From contig CAUZOB010000082.1 in assembly GCA_963581185.1 (NCBI GenBank), positions 1 to 20,211 of the forward strand: a stretch of 20,211 nucleotides of DNA, in the 5' to 3' direction. This stretch comes from SAT2750 sp963581185. Its GTDB lineage: Bacteria; Planctomycetota; Planctomycetia; Pirellulales; Pirellulaceae. Within the stretch, counting starts at the first letter, position 1. Every line of letters begins with the position of its first letter. Below, piece after piece: positions 13,789 to 20,211 of the stretch. Below the pieces are notes generated by a model. It ran no database searches, was not told where the DNA came from, and saw only the letters and a list, made by a program, of their open reading frames with translations. The position numbers and the translations under genes were made by a program.

Positions 13789-16700
13789 ATGTCCTGTATC
13801 CAGACCTGTTCACACGTCGTGCTCGCTCTGTTCTTGAGCGTCACGGTTGAGTTGGCGATCTGTCCGGCTGACCCGCCTGAGCAGGTTGACTTTAATCAGC
13901 ATGTGCGCGGAATTCTCTCCGACCGCTGTTACAAGTGTCACGGGCCGGATAGCGAGAATCGCCAGGCCGAGCTTCGCTTGGACCGCCGTTCCGAGGCGCT
14001 TTCGGCACGATCCGAGAGTGGTATCCCTGTCATCGCGGCTGGAAACCCAGCACGAAGTGAACTGGTGCGGCGAGTTACGAGCCAGGACCCCGACCTGCAA
14101 ATGCCCCCTCCCGACTCCAAGTTGAAGTTGTCGGATGAGGAAATCGCCATTCTCGAGCGATGGGTCAAGCAGGGTGCCCGTTGGGATGAACACTGGGCTT
14201 TTCAGTCAGCCGTTACTCCTGAATTGCCGAACATCGCCAACACCGCCTGGCCAAAGAACGCGATTGACTATTTTGTACTTGCCCGCCTTGAAAAGTCTGG
14301 GCTGGCTCCGGCTCAGCCAGCGAGTCGAGAGCAGCTGATTCGTCGCCTCAGTTTTGACCTGACCGGTCTGCCACCCACGCTCGCTGAAATCGATCATTTC
14401 CTGGCCGACAGTTCGGCGGACAGCTACCAACGCCTGGTCGAACGCTTGCTGGCGAGTCCGGCGTTTGGCGAGCGAGTTGCATCGATCTGGCTCGACCTGG
14501 CTCGGTATTCTGACACCTATGGCTACCAGGTCGACCGGGAACGATATGTCTGGCCCTGGAGAGACTGGATCATTCGTGCCTTGAACTCCAATCTCTCGTA
14601 TGACCAGTTCATCAGCTGGCAACTGGCTGGTGACCTGTTGCCGGATGCCAGCCGCGATCAACAACTTGCCACAACTTTTAACCGCCTGCATCCGCAAAAG
14701 GTGGAGGGTGGCAGCACTCCGGAAGAGTTCCGCGTGGAATATGTGGCGGACCGCAACCATACCTTTGGCACAGCCCTGCTAGGGCTGACGCTCGAGTGCG
14801 CTCGCTGTCATGACCACAAGTATGATCCGATCAGCCAGCAGGAGTATTACCAGCTGTTCGCTTTCTTCAACAACATCGATGAATCTGGCCTCTACTCCTA
14901 CTTCACCAGCTCGGTTCCAACACCGACCCTGACCTTGCCTGACGATGCGACCAGCCAGCGGATTGCTGAGAACGCAAGCCAGCTTCAGGCTGCCGAGGCG
15001 GAACTGGCGGTTGCTGCCCAGCAGAGCGCTGAGGCTTTCAAGGCCTGGCTGGCGGCGCGGCCGAAGCAGCCAGCGGTTGCCGGTCGTATCCTGGAGATGA
15101 CCTTTGAGGACTTCACGTCCGGCGCCAACAAGCAAGTTCCTGGAAAAGTTGGCCAGGCGGTCCAACTGAGCGGAGATGATGGCGTCGGCACGGGTGTCGG
15201 TAATTTCCGCCGCTTTCAACCATTCACTGTTTCCTGTTGGATGCAGACACCAGATCACAAGCAGCGAGCGGTAGTTTACCATCGCTCGCGGGCCTGGACC
15301 GATGCCGGCAGCCGGGGCTATCAACTGTTGCTTGAAGATGGACGACTGAGTGCCTCCTTGATCCACTTCTGGCCGGGCAATGCAATCCGAGTACGCACGC
15401 GCGAGGCGATTGAGATTGGCGAGTGGTTGCATGTCACCATCAGCTATGACGGTTCCAGCAGGGCCAGTGGCCTGCAGATCTATCTGGATGGCAAACCCGC
15501 CCAGCTGGAGATTGTCCAGGACAGCCTTTACAAGAACATCACCGGGGGCGGTGGTGACACGATTACCATCGGTCAACGATTTCGAGATAACGGTTTCAGC
15601 GGTGGTCTGATTGATGAATTCCAGGTCTTTGACCGCCAGCTATCGTCGCTGGAAGTGGCCCAGGTCCATGATGGCACCAGCCTGGCGGTCGCCTTGACGA
15701 CCGCTGTTGAGGACCTCGCTGAGCAGGTCCGTGAGCAACTCAGCGAGTTTTACCTGGCGACTGCGAACGAGCCTTATCGGCAACAGCTGGCGGTTTTGCG
15801 CCAGTTGCGGGAGCAGCGCAGTGGGCTGGTTGATGGGCTGACCGAGATTATGGTCATGAAGGAACGAGTCAGTCGTCGGCAGTCTTTTGTACTCAGTCGA
15901 GGAGCGTATGATGCGCCGGTCATGCCGGTGCAACCAGGAACGCCGCAGATGTTCCCCGCTTTTCCAGAGGGTGCTCCGCCAAATCGACTTGGCCTCGCCC
16001 GCTGGATGACCAGCAGCGACAATCCACTTACATCTCGGGTGGCAGTTAATCACTTCTGGCAAATGTGCTTTGGCCAGGGGCTGGTGACAACTCCCGAGGA
16101 TTTTGGCAGCCAGGGTGCACCGCCGACACATCCGCAGCTTCTCGACTGGCTGGCTCGGGAACTTGTTGATTCCGGCTGGGACCTGAAACAGCTGATGCGA
16201 TTAATGGTCAGCTCGGCAAGCTACCGGCAAGCGTCCCAGCTGAACCAGGCTGCCTGGGAGCTGGATCCAGACAACCAGCTGATCTGGCGATCCTCCAGCT
16301 ATCAACTGCCGGCCGAAATGGTACGCGACAATGCGCTTGCCGTAAGTGGCCTGCTGGTCAATCGCAACGGCGGCCCGCCGGCCAAGCCGTACGAAGTGGC
16401 AGTCTCGTTCAAGCCTGTCGGCCAGGACAAGGGAGAGGGATTGTACCGGCGAAGTGTTTACACCTACTGGAAACAGACAGGCCCGGCTCCTGCCATGATG
16501 GCCCTGGATGCTTCCAAGCGAGATATTTGTCGGGTCAAGCGAGAGCGGACAAGTTCCCCCGTCCAGGCGTTGGTGATTCTGAATGACCCCCAGCTGATCG
16601 AAGCAGCTCGCGTGCTGGCGGGACGGCTTGTCGAAGACCATGGCGACAACGTTGATGGCATTATCGAGGAGGCCTTTCGACTCCTCACCAGCACCCGCCC

Positions 16701-16905
16701 GACTGCTGAGCAATCACGGGTGTTACGAGATCTCTACCAGCAACAACGTGAGTTTTACCAGCAGAATGTTGAATTGACCGAATCGCTGCTCGCCAGCGGC
16801 CAGGCGCCCCGGCGACAGTTGGCGACACCAGCGGCCCACCAGGCAGCAGTAACCGTGCTGATCAATGCACTACTCAGTTATGATGGTTGCGTGATGCGAC
16901 ACTAG
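13789..16905 (+). CDS. Planctomycete cytochrome c - DUF1549 - LamG - DUF1553 protein
   Basis: A complete 1038-residue example of this planctomycete family. A Sec signal (1-26) precedes a cytochrome-c-like domain with CYKCH (Cys47, Cys50, His51) and a possible distal Met105 in LQMPPPDSK. DUF1549 follows at about 157-365 and contains a second C-x2-C-H, CARCH at 337-341, followed by DHKYDPIS. A LamG/concanavalin-like domain (about 433-625; FTVSCWMQ, GEWLHVTISYDG, IDEFQVFDRQL) suggests carbohydrate binding, and DUF1553 spans about 730-1000. AGGAG nine bases before the ATG supports the start. The C-terminus ends LLSYDGCVMRH rather than the usual N-x-D/E-T-x-T-K. It heads an operon with DUF1501 and sulfatase genes, consistent with extracytoplasmic polysaccharide metabolism linked to redox chemistry, which is inference. 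Confidence 0.95.
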   Translation: MSCIQTCSHVVLALFLSVTVELAICPADPPEQVDFNQHVRGILSDRCYKCHGPDSENRQAELRLDRRSEALSARSESGIPVIAAGNPARSELVRRVTSQDPDLQMPPPDSKLKLSDEEIAILERWVKQGARWDEHWAFQSAVTPELPNIANTAWPKNAIDYFVLARLEKSGLAPAQPASREQLIRRLSFDLTGLPPTLAEIDHFLADSSADSYQRLVERLLASPAFGERVASIWLDLARYSDTYGYQVDRERYVWPWRDWIIRALNSNLSYDQFISWQLAGDLLPDASRDQQLATTFNRLHPQKVEGGSTPEEFRVEYVADRNHTFGTALLGLTLECARCHDHKYDPISQQEYYQLFAFFNNIDESGLYSYFTSSVPTPTLTLPDDATSQRIAENASQLQAAEAELAVAAQQSAEAFKAWLAARPKQPAVAGRILEMTFEDFTSGANKQVPGKVGQAVQLSGDDGVGTGVGNFRRFQPFTVSCWMQTPDHKQRAVVYHRSRAWTDAGSRGYQLLLEDGRLSASLIHFWPGNAIRVRTREAIEIGEWLHVTISYDGSSRASGLQIYLDGKPAQLEIVQDSLYKNITGGGGDTITIGQRFRDNGFSGGLIDEFQVFDRQLSSLEVAQVHDGTSLAVALTTAVEDLAEQVREQLSEFYLATANEPYRQQLAVLRQLREQRSGLVDGLTEIMVMKERVSRRQSFVLSRGAYDAPVMPVQPGTPQMFPAFPEGAPPNRLGLARWMTSSDNPLTSRVAVNHFWQMCFGQGLVTTPEDFGSQGAPPTHPQLLDWLARELVDSGWDLKQLMRLMVSSASYRQASQLNQAAWELDPDNQLIWRSSSYQLPAEMVRDNALAVSGLLVNRNGGPPAKPYEVAVSFKPVGQDKGEGLYRRSVYTYWKQTGPAPAMMALDASKRDICRVKRERTSSPVQALVILNDPQLIEAARVLAGRLVEDHGDNVDGIIEEAFRLLTSTRPTAEQSRVLRDLYQQQREFYQQNVELTESLLASGQAPRRQLATPAAHQAAVTVLINALLSYDGCVMRH

Positions 16906-16919
16906 TAAGGACCAGCTTG

Positions 16920-18353
16920 ATGAACAGTAAACAGTGCAGCGGATACGAACCGGTGGCAGGTCTCAGCCGCCGTCAGTTGCTCAGTCGGATGGGCATGGGA
17001 CTCGGTAGCATTGCCCTGGCGGACCTGGTCGCAGGCCAGTCCAGCGCGGACGACAGAACGCACTTCAAACCCCGCGCCAAGCGAGTGATCTACCTGTTCC
17101 AGAGCGGGGCTCCCTCGCAAATGGACCTGTTTGACTACAAGCCCGTGCTCAATCAAAAGCATGGTACGCAATTGCCCGAGGAAGTTCGCAAGGGCCAGCG
17201 ACTGACCGCCATGTCAGGCAACCAGGCCAGCTTGCCCCTCGCCGGCACACCATTCAAATTCCAACAACATGGAGACGGCGGCACCTGGATCAGCGAAATC
17301 CTGCCGCATACCGCGGGCATTGCGAATGACATTTGTGTAATCAAGTCGATGTACACTGAGGCGATCAATCATGGCCCTGCCGTGACCTACTTGCAGACCG
17401 GCTCCCAGTTCCCGGGCCGACCCAGCATGGGTGCCTGGCTGAAGTACGGTTTGGGAAGTGAAAACGAGAACCTGCCAGCTTTCGTGGTGATGGTGAGCAA
17501 GAACAAGGGCGGTCAACCACTGGTATCCCGACTCTGGGGTAGCGGCTTTCTTCCCTCGACTTTTCAGGGAGTGCGATTTCGCAGTGGCAGCGATCCGGTG
17601 CTGTACTTGAAGAACCCCGCCGGTATCGACAGTCGCAGCCGACAACTGATGCTGGCTCGATTGCGAGAATTGCATCAGCTGGACTTGGACAAGTCGGGCG
17701 ATCCACAATTGGAATCGCGGATCCAGCAGTACGAACTGGCTTACCGGATGCAGATGTCTGTGCCCGAGGTGGTGGATGTTTCCAATGAGCCGGAACATGT
17801 TTTCAAGGCTTACGGAGAGGATGCCCGTAACCCCGGCACGTTTGCGGCCAATTGCCTGGTGGCCCGCCGACTGGCTGAGCAAGGTGTCCGTTTTATCCAG
17901 CTGTACCATCCCGGCTGGGACCAGCATGGCGGTCTGCAAGCGGGGATTTCGAAGCAGGCCAAGGAGACCGACCAGGCATCAGCAGCCCTGGTCCAGGATC
18001 TCAAACAACGCGGTTTGCTGGAAGACACGCTTGTTATCTGGGGCGGTGAATTTGGCCGTACGAATTATTGCCAGGGCAAACTGACTCAGAACAGCTTCGG
18101 ACGTGACCACCATCCGCGCTGCTTTTCTGTCTGGATGGCAGGTGGTGGGGTTCAGGCCGGCAGCAGCTATGGCGCGACGGATGAATACGGCTACAACGTG
18201 CAAGAGAATGGCGTCCATGTCCACGACTTGCATGCCACTATTCTGCACCAGCTTGGTATCGACCATGAACGACTGACATTCAAGCACCAGGGTCGCTGGT
18301 ATCGTTTGACAGATGTTCATGGCGACGTGGTCCGCGGTGTGATCAAGAGTTGA
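16920..18353 (+). CDS. DUF1501 domain protein (sulfatase-like fold), Tat-exported
   Basis: A 477-residue paralogue of the protein at 1298-2749. I start it at the ATG at 16920: AAGGA lies nine bases upstream and the twin-arginine motif SRRQLLSRM (16-24) is then in the normal place; an earlier in-frame ATG at 16887 would overlap the previous gene. Conserved blocks are AKRVIYLFQSGAPSQMD, TEAINHGPAVTYLQTGSQ, GTFAANCLVARRLAEQGVRF, WDQHGG, VIWGGEFGRTNYCQG and GRDHHPRC; the His/Asp/Glu of the last two are probable metal ligands. It lacks a formylglycine motif, so it is not a classical sulfatase. It follows the DUF1553 gene by 14 bases and its stop overlaps the start of the sulfatase gene, so the three are surely cotranscribed. 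Confidence 0.94.
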   Translation: MNSKQCSGYEPVAGLSRRQLLSRMGMGLGSIALADLVAGQSSADDRTHFKPRAKRVIYLFQSGAPSQMDLFDYKPVLNQKHGTQLPEEVRKGQRLTAMSGNQASLPLAGTPFKFQQHGDGGTWISEILPHTAGIANDICVIKSMYTEAINHGPAVTYLQTGSQFPGRPSMGAWLKYGLGSENENLPAFVVMVSKNKGGQPLVSRLWGSGFLPSTFQGVRFRSGSDPVLYLKNPAGIDSRSRQLMLARLRELHQLDLDKSGDPQLESRIQQYELAYRMQMSVPEVVDVSNEPEHVFKAYGEDARNPGTFAANCLVARRLAEQGVRFIQLYHPGWDQHGGLQAGISKQAKETDQASAALVQDLKQRGLLEDTLVIWGGEFGRTNYCQGKLTQNSFGRDHHPRCFSVWMAGGGVQAGSSYGATDEYGYNVQENGVHVHDLHATILHQLGIDHERLTFKHQGRWYRLTDVHGDVVRGVIKS

Positions 18354-19984
18354 TGACTGGAAATGAAAAATCCATGATGGCTCAATCGGTACGCTGCCTG
18401 CTGCAATTCCTCGCCGCCTGCTCTTTCCTGCTCTGTTGTAGTACCAGCAGGGCTGCCGATGAGCGGCCGAATATCCTGTTTGCCTTCGCCGATGACTGGG
18501 GTCGGCATGCCAGTGCCTACGCAGGACTCGACGGCCGACCGACTGCCAGTGAAGTGGCTCGAACCCCGACTTTCGACAGGATTGCCCGCCAGGGTGTGCT
18601 GTTCCTCAACGCCTATGTCACGGCACCGTCCTGTACTCCCTGTCGTAGCTCGTTGTTGTCAGGACAGTACTTTTTTCGCACCGGTCGCGGTGCAATTCTC
18701 CAGGGTGCCCGCTGGGATGCCAGCATCCCCTCCTTCCCCTTGCTGCTGCAGTCGGCTGGCTATCACATTGGCGAAACCTACAAGGTCTGGAGTCCCGGGA
18801 CGCCTCGCGATGCTCCGTATGGCGCTGGCATGGCGGGTTACGAGAGTGCCGGTGGCCGCTTCAACCAGTTTTCCCAAAATGTGGCACGGATGACCGAGTC
18901 CGGCGCCAGCGTGCAAGACGCCAAGCAGGTATTGCTGGACGAAGTTGCCGAGAACTTTCAGACATTCCTCGACGACAATCCTGCCGGTAAGCCGTTTTGC
19001 TACTGGTTCGGTCCAACTCTCGTTCATCGCAAGTGGATCAAGGGATCGGGTAAGGACCTCTGGGGCATCAATCCGGACGACCTCAAGGGAAAGCTGCCAC
19101 AGTTCCTGCCGGATGTCCATGAAGTGCGAGAGGACTTTGCCGATTACCTTGGCGAAGTCCAGGCCTTTGACGCCGGACTGGCAGTCCTGCTGGAGATGCT
19201 CAAGACAGCGGGCCAACTTGATAACACGATTGTTGTGGTGAGTGGAGATCATGGTGCGCCGGGGTTTCCGGGTGGCAAATGCAACCTTTACGACTTTGGT
19301 GTCCAGGTGCCACTGGCTATCTTGATGCCGGGTCAGCCCGGCGGCCGGGTGGTGAGTGATTTCGTCAACTTGATGGACCTGGCCCCCACCTTTCTTGAGA
19401 TGGGAGCTGAGCCGGCTCCTGAGGTGATGACCGGGACCAGCCTGGTACCGCTGCTCAAGTCCCACAAGAATGGACGGGTCGACCGCCGCCGTAGCTGGGT
19501 GATCACGGGCCGCGAGCGGCATGTCGCCAAGGCGCGAGAAGGCCAGCTGCCCTATCCACAGCGAGCACTGCGAACGGATGACTACCTGTACATCATCAAC
19601 TTTGCCCCGGACCGCTGGCCAATGGGAAATCCCTATAACCTGTCCGACGACATGACGCCGCAGACCAGCGTGCTGGAAAACAATACCTTTGCGACCTTTG
19701 CCGACCTGGATGCCAGCCCCAGCAAGGCCTTTGTTGTCAACCATCGATCCGATCCGAAGTACAAGTCCTTCTACGACTATGCATTTGGCCGGCGGCCGGC
19801 TGAGGAGCTGTACCGGTTGAGTGATGACCCGGACCAGCTGCGCAATGTCGCTGAAGATCCGGAGTTTACAAAAGTGAAATCGAAACTCCGTAAACAACTG
19901 CTTGGTGAACTTGAGCGGCAGGGGGACCCCCGCGTACTGGGTGACGGTTCGACCTTTGACAAGCCGCCGTACGCCGGTGGCTGA
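18353..19984 (+). CDS. Secreted sulfatase with C-T-P-C-R active-site motif
   Basis: A 543-residue sulfatase translated from the ATG in TGATG, sharing one base with the preceding stop; ATGs at 18374 and 18377 are alternatives that still keep the signal peptide (hydrophobic QFLAACSFLLCC, cleavage near SRAA). The fold starts at RPNILFAFADDWG (Asp47-Asp48). The formylglycine motif is C94-T-P-C-R98, satisfying C-x-P-x-R but with Cys where Ser, Thr or Ala is usual. SGDHGAPGFPGGKCNLYDFG supplies the later metal and active-site residues. The long C-terminal part (RTDDYLYIINFAPDRWP onwards) resembles N-sulfoglucosamine sulfohydrolase-like or related planctomycete sulfatases. It would act on sulfated polysaccharide outside the cytoplasm. 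It ends the three-gene operon and is followed after a few bases by the structured repeat. Confidence 0.93.
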   Translation: MTGNEKSMMAQSVRCLLQFLAACSFLLCCSTSRAADERPNILFAFADDWGRHASAYAGLDGRPTASEVARTPTFDRIARQGVLFLNAYVTAPSCTPCRSSLLSGQYFFRTGRGAILQGARWDASIPSFPLLLQSAGYHIGETYKVWSPGTPRDAPYGAGMAGYESAGGRFNQFSQNVARMTESGASVQDAKQVLLDEVAENFQTFLDDNPAGKPFCYWFGPTLVHRKWIKGSGKDLWGINPDDLKGKLPQFLPDVHEVREDFADYLGEVQAFDAGLAVLLEMLKTAGQLDNTIVVVSGDHGAPGFPGGKCNLYDFGVQVPLAILMPGQPGGRVVSDFVNLMDLAPTFLEMGAEPAPEVMTGTSLVPLLKSHKNGRVDRRRSWVITGRERHVAKAREGQLPYPQRALRTDDYLYIINFAPDRWPMGNPYNLSDDMTPQTSVLENNTFATFADLDASPSKAFVVNHRSDPKYKSFYDYAFGRRPAEELYRLSDDPDQLRNVAEDPEFTKVKSKLRKQLLGELERQGDPRVLGDGSTFDKPPYAGG

Positions 19985-19992
19985 TCCAGCTC

Positions 19993-20211
19993 TCGGCGCG
20001 TCTCTGCAGCTACAGCTGGCCTCTGCGATCTCGGCGTTGTTAGTTTCACCCGGCGGACGGGCCTGGCTCAATCAGCCACGCTGCAAGAACCCGAGGGTTT
20101 TCTCACCATGCAACCCGATGGTTTTCGCCTGCGGCGAATAACCACTCGGTCCCTGCACGCCACAGCTGGCCTCTGCGATCTCGGCGTTGTTAGTTTCACC
20201 CGACGGACGGG
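19993..20211. repeat. Structured repeat, 150-bp period, start of an array
   Basis: Bases 20012-20061 recur at 20162-20211 with one difference in 50 (G/A at 20053 versus 20203), exactly 150 bases apart. Similarity continues more weakly to the left (CTCGG...CTCTGCA at about 19993 against CTCGGTCCCTGCA at about 20145), so the unit probably starts only about eight bases after the sulfatase stop. The unit contains the hairpins TGGCT/AGCCA (20064-20078), TTCGCC/GGCGAA (20124-20138) and CCCG/CGGG (20049-20061). It also holds an internal 15-base direct repeat (20088-20102 and 20112-20126, one mismatch). The window ends inside the second copy. On the minus strand each unit keeps frame but contains a stop. 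Confidence 0.85.

Noticed and set aside
18659..20071. 470-codon open frame on the minus strand opposite the third sulfatase
   Set aside because: It is fully antisense to a well-supported sulfatase gene, has no recognisable domain or ribosome binding site, and its first residues come from the terminal repeat. Long shadow frames are expected in GC-rich coding DNA.
19993..20211. Terminal repeat as integron attC sites
   Set aside because: GTTAGTT resembles the GTTRRRY core at all but one position, but I could not find the matching RYYYAAC partner, the paired L boxes, an integrase or cassette genes. HattCI or IntegronFinder would settle it.
19993..20211. Terminal repeat as a CRISPR array
   Set aside because: The period is 150 bases and the intervening sequence is itself structured; CRISPR repeats are about 24-47 bases with 30-40 base spacers, and no cas gene is present.

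Overview
This window looks like a chromosomal segment from a planctomycete (phylum Planctomycetota, probably Pirellulales; the family-level guess is an inference). The evidence is the gene content. There are two copies of the planctomycete-typical pair of a DUF1549/DUF1553 protein with a planctomycete cytochrome-c motif followed by a DUF1501 protein. There are also three sulfatases of different subfamilies, several small lipoproteins with degenerate low-complexity tails, an anti-sigma-like membrane protein without Cys/His zinc ligands, and widely spaced genes.

Layout. 1-2749 (+): the C-terminal part of a DUF1553 protein cut by the window edge, then a DUF1501 protein with a twin-arginine leader. 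2750-3267: intergenic, with a palindrome on the stop codon and an inverted repeat. 3268-4488 (+): single-pass anti-sigma-factor-like protein with no sigma factor beside it. 4540-7793 (-): a probable operon transcribed sulfatase/HEAT, then PIG-L deacetylase, then FKBP-type lipoprotein. 7954-9375 (+): a second, divergently transcribed sulfatase behind a short structured leader. 9376-9924: intergenic, holding what looks like the decayed tail of a WD40 gene. 9925-12717: small envelope proteins: a transthyretin-like lipoprotein (+), a His-rich metal-binding lipoprotein (-), an Ala/Asp/Pro-repeat lipoprotein (+) and a single-pass membrane protein with a Gly/Pro tail (+), with three well-formed intrinsic terminators among them. 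12780-13562 (-): SDR oxidoreductase. 13789-19984 (+): a tight operon of DUF1549-LamG-DUF1553 protein, DUF1501 protein and a third sulfatase whose start overlaps the preceding stop. 19985-20211: the start of a structured repeat with a 150-bp period that runs off the window end.

How it fits together (inference): the sulfatases, the PIG-L deacetylase and the SDR enzyme would suit desulfation, deacetylation and oxidation of sulfated polysaccharide or its sugars. The DUF1549/DUF1553-DUF1501 pairs commonly sit beside sulfatases in planctomycetes, and their biochemical role is unsettled. No tRNA, rRNA, CRISPR array, transposase or integrase was recognised. The least explained elements are the terminal repeat, the palindrome-rich divergent region at 11191-11604, and the WD40 remnant.
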